From Sva-07 sp963793335 (GTDB lineage: Bacteria; Actinomycetota; Acidimicrobiia; Acidimicrobiales; Ilumatobacteraceae), in assembly GCA_963793335.1 (NCBI GenBank), contig CAWBZS010000013.1, positions 124,001-188,000 on the forward strand: a stretch of DNA of 64,000 nucleotides. Reading direction: 5' to 3'. Positions within the stretch are counted from its first letter, which is position 1, and the number at the start of each line of letters is the position of its first letter. Positions 1-7,873 of the stretch are shown here, in pieces. Under the pieces are notes generated by a model. It was given only the letters and a program-made list of their open reading frames with translations. It ran no database searches and was not told where the DNA came from. A program made the translations under genes and the position numbers.

Positions 1-1437
1 CGCCACGTCGGGGTCGTCGAAGCGCTCTGCAGCCACCACGATGCCGCCCAGCGCAGTCACCACGTTGCGTACGTCGTCAACGGTGCTGGTCTCGTCGAAC
101 GTGATCGCCACGGTGGTGTCGTCGACGAGTCGCACGTTGTAGCCAGCGGCCAGCGCCGCCTCGGCCGCGCGGGCCGCCGAGGCGACATCGATCGTGAGCG
201 TGTCGAACCACGAGGTGTTGCGCACCACGATGCCACCTCGACGCAGCCCGTCGGCCGCAATCGATGCGAGCCGGTGGACGCGCTCGGCGATGCGTCGAAG
301 CCCGTCCGGGCCGTGCCACGCGGCGTACAGGCCGGCGATGTTGGCCAGCAACACCTGGGCCGTACAGATGTTCGACGTGGCCTTCTCACGACGGATGTGC
401 TGTTCGCGGGTCTGGAGCGCAAGACGAAGCGCCGGTCGTCCTGCGGTGTCGACGCTGACCCCAACGATCCGCCCGGGCATCGCCCGAGCCGCACGATCAT
501 GCGCGGCGATGAACGCAGCGTGAGGGCCGCCGAATCCCATCGGTACGCCGAAGCGCTGAGCCGATCCGATGGCGATGTCGGCACCCATCTGACCTGGGGG
601 AGTGCTCAGCACGCAGGCGAGTGGGTCGGTGGTCACGATCGCCACGCCGCCGACCTCGTGCACCTTCGTGATCGTCTCGGTCCAGTCGATCACCGAGCCT
701 GACGACGTGGGCAGACTGAACAGCGCTCCGAACACACCATCGATGTCAACCGCACCTTGAGTATCACCGTCGACCTGAGGCTTGATCAGGGCGTCGACGT
801 CGCCCACCACGAGATCGATCCCGACCGGCTCGGCTCGGGTGCGCAGCACCGCGATCGTCTGAGGATGCGTGTCGTGATGGACGAAGAAGCGGTTCGACGG
901 CGACTTCGACTGTCGTCGCGCCATCGTCATCGCCTCTGCAGCGGCGGTTGCCTCGTCGAGCAGCGACGCGTTCGCCACGTCGAGGCCGGTCAATTCGGTC
1001 ACCAACGTCTGGAAGTTGAGCAACGCTTCGAGTCGTCCCTGGCTGATCTCCGGTTGATACGGGGTGTACGCGGTGTACCAGGCCGGGTTCTCGAGCACGT
1101 TGCGGGCGATCACCGGTGGAGTGATCGTGTTGGTGTAGCCCATCCCGATCAGGCTGACGACCTGCCGATTCTTGACCGCCATCGCCCGGAGACGGCCCAG
1201 CGCCACCCGCTCGGGCACGCCGGCAGGAAGGCCCAGATCGGCCGCGGCTCGAATCGAGGGGGGAAACGTTTCGTCGAGCAGCGCAGTCGTCGATCCGACC
1301 CCGAGCACGTGGAGCATCTGCGTCAGATCCGATGCATCGGGCCCGATGTGGCGACGGACGAACTCGTCGGGCTCACAGAGTTCGGCAATCGTCGCTCGCG
1401 ACGGTGCGGCGGGCAGGGGAGCGGTGGGATCGGACAT
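1..1437 (-). CDS. gcvP: Glycine dehydrogenase (decarboxylating), P-protein; 3' end outside window
   Basis: This is the N-terminal 479 residues of the PLP-dependent P-protein of the glycine cleavage system, which decarboxylates glycine and passes the aminomethyl group to the lipoyl H-protein. Visible family motifs are FVRRHIGP near the start, YTAYTPYQPEISQGRLEAL and NASLLDEATAAAEAM. The full protein is usually about 950 residues, so the half with the PLP lysine lies beyond position 1. The ATG at 1437-1435 follows a GGAGG-like site and sits just downstream of a tandem glycine riboswitch, so induction by glycine is expected. The reading frame is intact throughout the window. Confidence 0.95.
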   Translation of the reverse strand, partial: MSDPTAPLPAAPSRATIAELCEPDEFVRRHIGPDASDLTQMLHVLGVGSTTALLDETFPPSIRAAADLGLPAGVPERVALGRLRAMAVKNRQVVSLIGMGYTNTITPPVIARNVLENPAWYTAYTPYQPEISQGRLEALLNFQTLVTELTGLDVANASLLDEATAAAEAMTMARRQSKSPSNRFFVHHDTHPQTIAVLRTRAEPVGIDLVVGDVDALIKPQVDGDTQGAVDIDGVFGALFSLPTSSGSVIDWTETITKVHEVGGVAIVTTDPLACVLSTPPGQMGADIAIGSAQRFGVPMGFGGPHAAFIAAHDRAARAMPGRIVGVSVDTAGRPALRLALQTREQHIRREKATSNICTAQVLLANIAGLYAAWHGPDGLRRIAERVHRLASIAADGLRRGGIVVRNTSWFDTLTIDVASAARAAEAALAAGYNVRLVDDTTVAITFDETSTVDDVRNVVTALGGIVVAAERFDDPDVA

Positions 1438-1444
1438 GGGAAGC

Positions 1445-1690
1445 CTCCAGCTGTGGATCGGACTTCCCCCGCTGTCATCGGTACCTGAGAGTTTCGCTCG
1501 GTGACTCCACCGGCGTGGTGCAGCATCCGGGCTTTCCCCGTCGGTGGATCATGTCTCGAGGTCGGAACCCGCGACATGGTCACTTTCCAGCGTGCCTCAT
1601 CCAAGCGGTCCTTGGGCCTGAGAGATTCCGGGGAGGTTGCTCCTTCGGCGCCGCCCATGGTGCTGGCGACTCTCCCGCTCGGTTGGAACG
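1445..1690 (-). promoter_or_regulatory. Tandem glycine riboswitch upstream of gcvP
   Basis: Read on the minus strand, two glycine aptamer-like units lie in the gcvP leader. The first (about 1690-1600) has GGGAGAGTC, then GCCGAAGGAGCAA and ATCTCTCAGGCCCAAGGAC. The second (about 1598-1445) has GGAAAGTG, then GTCACCGAGCGAAACTCTCAGGT and GATGACAGCGGGGGAAG. These are the conserved core blocks of the glycine riboswitch class and occur in the right order. The second unit has a longer middle arm. Its place directly before a glycine-catabolic gene fits an ON switch. Confidence 0.88.
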
Positions 1691-1769
1691 GCAATTCAGT
1701 TGTGGAACGACTGTACCCGATCCGCTCCAGCAGACCAGCGACCGAGCTCGACGTCGATCCGTTCGGCGG

Positions 1770-3621
1770 TCAGCCCCGTGGTGCTGTCACGTTGCACGCG
1801 TCCATCTGCTTCACGAGCGGATACGGGTTCACCGCTGCACCGCCACGCGGGTGCACCTCGAAGTGCAGGTGGGGTGTTGCACTGCTGCCGGTGTTGCCCA
1901 CATAGCCGACAACTTGGCCAGCGGTCACCTTGGTGCCGACCTCGATGCCCTCGGCGAACCGATCGAGGTGCAGGTAGGTGAAGTAGGTGCCGTTGTCCTG
2001 GGAGATCCGCAGCCCGTTGCCGGCGAGTGCGCCGGGGCGGTCGACATAGATCTTCGACACCGTTCCGGACACCACGGCGTAGAGCAGTTTCCCAGTCGGG
2101 GCGATGATGTCGACGCCCTGATGCAACCGACCGCCGCTGCGAGGCGCCTGCCACGTGTCACCGAACCAGCACCTGCCCTGCACCGGGAACACGTCGATCG
2201 TGACGCCGTCGCTCGACGGGGGAGCCGGTGCCGGCGCCGAGGCAGTGCCGAGCCGGCTCGCAGTGGTCTGGTCGACTCTGCCGGTCGCGGGCAGCCCTTC
2301 GCGACGTTGGAACGTCAAGATGGCCCCCGACGTCGCCGACCCGAAGACGCCGTCGGCACCTCCGGCGAAGGAGATGCCCGCCTTGATGAGCGACTGCTGC
2401 AACGCGGTGACGCGTGCGCCGCGCTCACCGAACACGGCAAACCCGCTCTGGCTCGCCACCGCTTGAGGTGCGCTGCTGGTGCCGAGACCGAGCACCGAGG
2501 CGTCACGTTCTGCGACGATGCCGTTCTTCGTGGTGCCGTTCGTACCCTGGAATGCGATCAAGGCCGCCTTGGTGGCATTGCCGAACACGCCGTCCGCGCC
2601 ACCACGAAGCGAGAGCCCCGTGTTCATCAGGGCCCGCTGGAGATCTTTGACCAGGTCGCCGCGGTCACCGACCGTGAGCCCGACGTATCGGGCGCTGGCC
2701 GATGGTGCCGCTGCGGGCGCGGACGTCGAACCTGCAGCGGCCGGTGTCAGCGACAACTTGGCCACGAGCGGCATCGTCGACCACGCCGTTGGCGGTGAGA
2801 CCATTGGCCTGCTGGTAGGTGGTCAGGGCAGCCTGGGTGGCCGGCCCGAACCACCCATCGGCGCCACCGCGAACCGAGATGCCAGCGTTGATCAGGGCCT
2901 GCTGGAGCACCTTGACGTTGTCGCCGCGAGCGCCGAGCTTCATGCCGGAGAACGAACTCGAACTCGAGCTCGACTGCGAACCTCCGCCCGAGGAACCGCT
3001 CGACGACGCCCCGCCGAGCTTCAGACGAGCGGAGGTTGCGGAGTCGACGTCGCCACTGACCGGCAGGTCGTTCCACCGTTGGAAGTTGGTGACGGCCGTC
3101 TTGGTCGCCGGCCCGAAGATTCCGTCTGCGCCACCCGCGACGAAGACACCCGTCGCCATCAGCGCACGCTGCAGCTCCTTGACCGCATCGCCGCGGGCAC
3201 CGATGGCCAGCACGGCACTGGACGAGGTGGCGGTGCTGGAGGAGCCACCGCCGGAGAGGCCGAGCGCCTGTGCAGTGGCATCGTCGACCTCTCCGGACGT
3301 GGCCAATCCGCGGCGCGACTGAAACGCGGTCACGGACGATTTCGTCTTCGGCCCGAAGATCCCGTCAGCACCACCAGGTACTGACACTCCAGCAGCCATC
3401 AGCGCGTTCTGGAGTGCCCGGACGTCGTCACCGGTCGCACCTTGGCGGAGTCCGACGACGCTCTGGGTCAGTGGGCCCGTGTGGTGTGCCGTCACCGGAG
3501 CCGGAAGCGCGCTCACGGTCAGGCCCGCGAGGGTGAGCACGCACGCTGCTCGCAGTGCGCGTCGCGCCGTCGGGCGGCCTCGGCGTGGTGAGGGCGTCGT
3601 GAAAGGAGTTGTTCGCTGCAC
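1770..3621 (-). pseudogene. Secreted M23 peptidase with five peptidoglycan-binding repeats, split by a +1 frameshift
   Basis: From a GTG at 3621 (GAGGA site 8 bases upstream) a signal peptide (ALRAACVLTLAGLTVSALP) leads into three PG_binding_1 repeats, each with a GGADGxFGPxT core. The frame then breaks near 2758-2765. A second frame continues with two more repeats and a C-terminal LytM/M23 domain carrying HQGVD and HLHFE zinc motifs, ending at 1770. Removing one base from the GG at about 2762 restores DDA-ARAKLSL, which matches the linkers after the other repeats, so one protein of about 616 residues was intended. Expected role: cell-wall endopeptidase. The break may be a sequencing error or real inactivation. 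Confidence 0.85.
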
Positions 3622-3924
3622 GAGGGAATCCTCGGCACGGTCACCGATCACCTGAAGTCTCAACCAGAGGTCGAGAACGTCACAGCATCGACATGAACCT
3701 GACACCGAGCGTCGGACGGGGCGCCCACCCCTGGTCAGAGGCCCTGTCCTGCCAGCAATCGTCGGCAGCGCAGGGAGCGCGCCTCCATCCCTCTGGACCC
3801 GATCAGAAGTGACATAACGAAGATTATGGGCGTTGTAGTGGAACGGGCAGTCGGATGACAACCAGCTGGAGATCTCGCCGACCGGGCGCCCGAACGGTCC
3901 GGAGACCTGAGAGACTCGATCCTC
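3622..3924 (+). other. Divergent intergenic region between the M23 peptidase and threonine aldolase
   Basis: About 300 bases separate the two divergent genes and contain no open frame that resembles a protein. A small AT-rich palindrome, CATAA-cgaaga-TTATG, lies at 3813-3828. It is unusual in this G+C-rich setting and could be an operator or hairpin. I looked for a c-di-AMP (ydaO-type) riboswitch, common before actinobacterial cell-wall hydrolases, but the conserved blocks are not evident. Confidence 0.4.
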
Positions 3925-4995
3925 GTGAACGCACTTCCAACGCCCCCGAGGGCCGCCTTCGCCAGCGACAACGCCGCCGGCGCACATCCTGCGGTGATCG
4001 ACGCCGTCGTCGCCGCCAACGACGGACACGCCCTGGCCTACGGTGCCGACGATCACACCCACGAGTGCGAGCAACGGTTCCGTGATCTGTTCGGCGCCGA
4101 CGTGACGACTCGTCTGACCTTCAACGGCACCGGGTCCAATGTCTTGGCGCTCGCAACGCTGCTCGGATCGTTGCCCGGGCCGCACCATGGCGTGGTGTGC
4201 ACCGACTGGGCCCACATCGCCGTCGACGAAACCGGCGCACCGGAACGGGTGCTCGCAACGAAACTGATGACGTTGCCGTCACCCGGCGCCAAGCTCGTGC
4301 CGGAGCAGCTGACAGAACTTGCTCGAGACCAGGGCGTGCAGCACCACGCACAGCCCGGCGTCGTCTCGATCACCCAGGCCACCGAGCTCGGCACGCTCTA
4401 CACGATCGACGAGATTGCGGCGCTCTGCGACCGAGCGCACGCCCTCGGCATGCTGGTGCACCTGGACGGCGCCCGTCTGGCCAACGCCGTCGCGGCACTC
4501 GGCAACACGCCGGCGACGCTGCGGGCGATGACGATCGACGCCGGTGTCGACGCAGTGAGCTTCGGCGGGACGAAGAACGGACTACTCGGCGCCGAGGCCG
4601 TCGTGTTCCTCTCCCCTGCGGCCTCGATCGGCTCCGAATACATCCGCAAGCAGGTCACTCAGTTGCCGTCCAAGATGCGATTCCTCGCTGCACAGTTCAA
4701 CGCTGTGCTCGAGGGCGACCTCTGGCTGAGCTTGGCAGCTCACGCCAACGACATGGCCACGATGCTCCATCAGGCAACCCACACCATCGCTGGCGTCGAG
4801 CTGGGTGGGCCCCCGCAGGTCAACAGCGTGTTCCCGCGGCTCCCCCGAGACGTGATCCAACCCCTTCGCGACTGGTGCTTCTTCTGGGAGTGGGACCCCT
4901 CGATCGATCAGGTCCGCTGGATGACCGCGTGGGACACCACCGCCGAGGACGTTGCCACCTTCGCATCCGGCGTCGAGGCGTTGCTCGCTGGCTGA
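3925..4995 (+). CDS. ltaE: Low-specificity L-threonine aldolase family protein
   Basis: A 356-residue PLP-dependent fold-type I enzyme that cleaves threonine/allo-threonine to glycine and acetaldehyde. Family features include FASDNAAGAHPAV at the N-terminus, NGTGSNVLAL around the cofactor phosphate site, HLDGARLANA, and the PLP-lysine motif SFGGTKNG. Length is typical. The GTG at 3925 is the only start that keeps the N-terminal substrate-loop motif. Glycine released here could feed the glycine cleavage enzyme encoded nearby, but that link is inferred. Confidence 0.88.
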   Translation: MNALPTPPRAAFASDNAAGAHPAVIDAVVAANDGHALAYGADDHTHECEQRFRDLFGADVTTRLTFNGTGSNVLALATLLGSLPGPHHGVVCTDWAHIAVDETGAPERVLATKLMTLPSPGAKLVPEQLTELARDQGVQHHAQPGVVSITQATELGTLYTIDEIAALCDRAHALGMLVHLDGARLANAVAALGNTPATLRAMTIDAGVDAVSFGGTKNGLLGAEAVVFLSPAASIGSEYIRKQVTQLPSKMRFLAAQFNAVLEGDLWLSLAAHANDMATMLHQATHTIAGVELGGPPQVNSVFPRLPRDVIQPLRDWCFFWEWDPSIDQVRWMTAWDTTAEDVATFASGVEALLAG

Positions 4996-5039
4996 TCGAG
5001 GCGAGTGCCGGCATCTTCCGAAATAGTTGCGGAATGCAA

Positions 5040-5068
5040 TTGACTCACTGATCGATTCATCGTATTCT
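5040..5068 (+). promoter_or_regulatory. Sigma-70-type promoter for whiB
   Basis: TTGACT (5040-5045) and TATTCT (5063-5068) are separated by exactly 17 bases and lie about 65 bases before the whiB start. This is one of the best matches to a housekeeping promoter in the window. Transcription would begin near 5075, at the foot of the hairpin at 5072-5101. Confidence 0.65.
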
Positions 5069-5071
5069 CAT

Positions 5072-5101
5072 GACTTCCGACGCCGTCCGGCGTCGGGAGT
5101 C
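5072..5101 (+). promoter_or_regulatory. Hairpin in the whiB leader
   Basis: GACT-t-CCGACGCC, loop GTCC, then GGCGTCGG-g-AGTC: a 12-bp stem interrupted by one mismatch. It lies between the predicted promoter and the whiB start, so it would form at the 5' end of the whiB mRNA. It could instead terminate transcription from the threonine aldolase gene; there is no T-run. Confidence 0.5.
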
Positions 5102-5131
5102 ACAGCAGTTCAAGCGCACGGGGGTGTGTAC

Positions 5132-5431
5132 ATGTCGACCATCGACCGTCTCGACCACATCGAGACTGCCGACGATTGGATGAGGGACGGTGCCTGCAAG
5201 GGTTTGACGCACCTCTTCTTTCCAACCGCAGCCGAACGGCCCCAAGCACGAGAGCGGCGCGAGGCCGCCGCCCAGGAGATCTGTGCTGGATGTTCGGTAC
5301 GTGTCGAATGCGTCGACTTCGCTCGCCGCAACCACGAGTACGGGTTCTGGGGTGGCGAATCCGAGGATGAACGTCATGCCGCCGGGTTCCGGTTGATCGC
5401 TCCGATCGGCATTCGCGCCCGAGCGAGCTGA
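5132..5431 (+). CDS. WhiB-family iron-sulfur transcriptional regulator
   Basis: A 99-residue Wbl protein, an actinobacterial [4Fe-4S] regulator that binds the principal sigma factor or DNA. The four ligand cysteines are C22 (DGACKG), C51, C54 (EICAGC) and C60, in the C-X28-C-X2-C-X5-C spacing. The GFWGG turn follows, but the basic C-terminal tail is short. The ATG at 5132 has a GGGGG-rich site upstream; a longer in-frame start at 5027 would add a non-conserved tail and begin upstream of the likely transcription start. Which Wbl class it belongs to cannot be settled by eye. Confidence 0.9.
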   Translation: MSTIDRLDHIETADDWMRDGACKGLTHLFFPTAAERPQARERREAAAQEICAGCSVRVECVDFARRNHEYGFWGGESEDERHAAGFRLIAPIGIRARAS

Positions 5432-6346
5432 GTGCCGCTGTCGGCGACACATCCCGCGATGATCGACGTCGTGGTCGTCGGCAGTGCGAATCTCGACCTC
5501 GTCGTGTCCACCTTGCGCCTGCCGGCACCAGGCGAAACCGTGCTTGGCACCGCCTACGCCGAGCACCCAGGTGGCAAAGGCCTCAATCAGGCCGTTGCGG
5601 CCGCCCGCTGCGGCGCCACCGTGGCCTTCGTCGGAGCATTCGGTGATGACGACGCCGGCCGCACGCTCCGCTCGGTGGCGAGCGCCGAGGGCATCGACGT
5701 CGCGACTGCGCTCCTCCGTGCCGGGACTGCCACGGGACGAGCACTGATCACGGTCGATGCCACGGCGGAGAACAGCATCGTTGTCGTTGCCGGCGCCAAC
5801 TCGTCAGTGGAGATCGACCAGCCGGCACGCGGATCGATCACCGCAGCCGCGGTGGTCCTCGCACAGCTGGAGGTGCCGAGACCGGCGGTTGCGGAGGCAT
5901 TCCGGGTCGCACGGTCCGCAGGCGCCCGAACCGTGCTCAATCCGGCGCCGGTGCCGGAGGACGGACTGCCCGACGACCTCCTCGCCAGCTGCGATGTGGT
6001 GATCCCGAATGAGCACGAACTCGAGCAGCTCGGCGGTGTCGACCGATTGCTCCGTGCCGGGGTGGGCACCGTCGTGGTCACCCGTGGTGCAGCCGGTGTG
6101 TTGGTTGCCGACGCATCGAACACTCGAGGCTGGACGGTCGATGCGCTTGCGGTGACGCCGATCGACACCACGGGTGCCGGTGATGCGTTCTGCGGGTCAT
6201 TGGCGGCGCGCCTGGCTGCGGGCGACCCGATCGAGGCTGGCGTTCGCTACGCAGCTGCCGCTGGCGCCCTCGCCACCACGACGGCCGGTGCGGTGCCGTC
6301 GCTCCCCTCCCACGACAGCATCATCTCGTTGCTCGCCGATCAGTGA
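5432..6346 (+). CDS. rbsK: Ribokinase-like PfkB-family carbohydrate kinase
   Basis: A 304-residue sugar kinase, probably phosphorylating ribose at O5 with ATP. PfkB signatures are present: GSANLDLVV at the N-terminus, HPGGKGLNQAVAAARCG, and DTTGAGDAFCG with the catalytic aspartate. The GTG start directly abuts the whiB stop (TGAGTG), suggesting reinitiation. An ATG at 5459 would begin exactly at the conserved MIDVVVVGSAN and is an equally good candidate. The stop overlaps the convergent prmA stop by 7 bases. Confidence 0.85.
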   Translation: MPLSATHPAMIDVVVVGSANLDLVVSTLRLPAPGETVLGTAYAEHPGGKGLNQAVAAARCGATVAFVGAFGDDDAGRTLRSVASAEGIDVATALLRAGTATGRALITVDATAENSIVVVAGANSSVEIDQPARGSITAAAVVLAQLEVPRPAVAEAFRVARSAGARTVLNPAPVPEDGLPDDLLASCDVVIPNEHELEQLGGVDRLLRAGVGTVVVTRGAAGVLVADASNTRGWTVDALAVTPIDTTGAGDAFCGSLAARLAAGDPIEAGVRYAAAAGALATTTAGAVPSLPSHDSIISLLADQ

Positions 6347-7200
6347 CGCAGCGTGATGCACGCCCACCCGAGATCGACGTCGGTACGCTCGACCGTCATC
6401 GGCTCCAGCGCGGCCAGGACGTGCTCGTGAGCGTCAGCCAGGACGCCACTGATCAGCAGCGTCCCACCTGGACGGATGACGCGGCGCAGGTCGTCGGCCA
6501 GCGCGATCAGCGTGGGCGCGAGGATGTTGGCGACCACGACATCGAACTCGTCGCGTACGTCCTCGAGCCGAGTGCCGTCCACGACGACCACATCGCCGAC
6601 ACCGTTTCGACGGCTGTTGTCGACGGTGGCCTCGACTGCTGCAGCGGCCACATCGATCGCGCGCACGGATCGCGCGCCGAGCAACGCTGCGGTGACCGCG
6701 ATGACGCCCGTGCCACATCCGACGTCGAGGACATCGGCCCCGTCGACGCCTGCGCGGAGCAACGACCGCAGCGACGCTCGAGTGGTGGGGTGATCCCCCA
6801 GGCCGAACGCACCCCCCGGCTCGACTCGGACCACCACCAGCGCATCGTCGGACGATTCGTTCGAGCCGCTCGCATCGGCGTCGGGTGCGGTCCACTGCTG
6901 CCACGCGGGCACGATGACCACGGTGTCATCGATCCAGATCGGAGCGGCGTGATCGCGCCAGGCGTCGGACGCCGCGGCTGCCACATCAACGACCCGGTGG
7001 GGCCAACGCCCGCCGAGTGCCTGCGTCGCCCGCTCGATGGCGTCGCTGCCCTCGCCGACCGACGTCCAGAGATCGATGGTGGCACTGCCGTCGGGTTCGA
7101 GTCGATCGCGTTCCTCGATCGCCCGCACGCCGATCCCCCACAGTACTGCGGACGCAAGGTCGACATCATCGGGCTCGACGGTGACCACGAAGGCACGCAC
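6340..7200 (-). CDS. prmA: Ribosomal protein L11 methyltransferase
   Basis: A SAM-dependent methyltransferase of about 286 residues that methylates ribosomal protein L11. Motif I is DVGCGTGVIAV, followed by a Rossmann methyltransferase core; the motif NILAPTLIAL resembles the N-(I/V)-L-A substrate-site motif of PrmA. AFGLGDHPTT matches the PrmA F-G-T-G-x-H-x-T motif with small changes. The GTG at 7200 has GAGGG upstream and gives the family-length N-terminal domain. It lies downstream of the gamma-carbonic-anhydrase gene in the same direction. Confidence 0.85.
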   Translation of the reverse strand: MRAFVVTVEPDDVDLASAVLWGIGVRAIEERDRLEPDGSATIDLWTSVGEGSDAIERATQALGGRWPHRVVDVAAAASDAWRDHAAPIWIDDTVVIVPAWQQWTAPDADASGSNESSDDALVVVRVEPGGAFGLGDHPTTRASLRSLLRAGVDGADVLDVGCGTGVIAVTAALLGARSVRAIDVAAAAVEATVDNSRRNGVGDVVVVDGTRLEDVRDEFDVVVANILAPTLIALADDLRRVIRPGGTLLISGVLADAHEHVLAALEPMTVERTDVDLGWACITLRH

Positions 7201-7261
7201 GGTGTCCGCACCCTCGAGACCAGCCGCTCCTGACACGGTTGGGTCGGTCGACACGGTTGGG

Positions 7262-7780
7262 TCAATCCAGACGCCGCAGTGACGTGCGGTACTCGGCGAT
7301 GCGTTCGACGTAGTGACGAGCGCTCTCACGAATGGTCGACACGTCGACACGGTCGAGCTTGATCACCGCTGGCGAGCCGGCGGCCAGCGCCCCCGATGGC
7401 ACCTCGACATCGGTGAGAACCACGGAATTGGCGGCCACGATCGCCCCGGTTCGGACCACGGACCGGTGCAGCACCATCGATGCGTTCCCGATCAGGACGT
7501 CGTCCTCGATCGTGCATCCCTCCAGATGGATGATGTGGCCGAGCACGCATCCGTCGCCCACGACGGTTGGCCACTGCGGCGTGGTGTGCAACACCGAGTT
7601 GTCCTGCACGCTGGTGCGTTCACCGATGCGGATCTCGCCCCCATCGCCTCGGAGCACCGCCCCGGGCCAGATCGACGACTGCGCGCCGATCGTGACGGCA
7701 CCGATCACCACGGCATCGGGATGGACGAACGCATCGGGATGAATCGTCGGTTCGAGGTCGCCGAGCGCATACACAGCCAT
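7262..7780 (-). CDS. Gamma-carbonic-anhydrase-like hexapeptide-repeat protein
   Basis: A 172-residue left-handed beta-helix protein with repeated hexapeptide turns (IGAQSSIWPGAVLRGD, GDGCVLGHIIHLEGC, EDDVLIGNASMVL). The likely zinc histidines are in VLHTT and the GHIIH pair, as in gamma-class carbonic anhydrases and YrdA-like proteins. The ATG at 7780 gives the standard MAVYALGDLEP beginning. Biochemical activity of this subfamily varies, so carbonic anhydrase function is inferred. Confidence 0.85.
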   Translation of the reverse strand: MAVYALGDLEPTIHPDAFVHPDAVVIGAVTIGAQSSIWPGAVLRGDGGEIRIGERTSVQDNSVLHTTPQWPTVVGDGCVLGHIIHLEGCTIEDDVLIGNASMVLHRSVVRTGAIVAANSVVLTDVEVPSGALAAGSPAVIKLDRVDVSTIRESARHYVERIAEYRTSLRRLD

Positions 7781-7873
7781 GGCGGCGCACCGTAGCGGGC
7801 TGCCGGCGCTGTCGGCCCGCCCGCCGGTGCATTCGTTGGGGTTCTCGCCCCCCGAACCGGTACCGTTGCCACA

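Noticed and set aside
1323..1694. Open frame of 123 codons on the minus strand overlapping the gcvP leader
   Set aside because: It translates the glycine riboswitch and then the gcvP start in a wrong frame.
3622..3924. c-di-AMP (ydaO) riboswitch before the M23 peptidase
   Set aside because: Expected by gene context, but the conserved blocks of that class could not be found on the minus strand.
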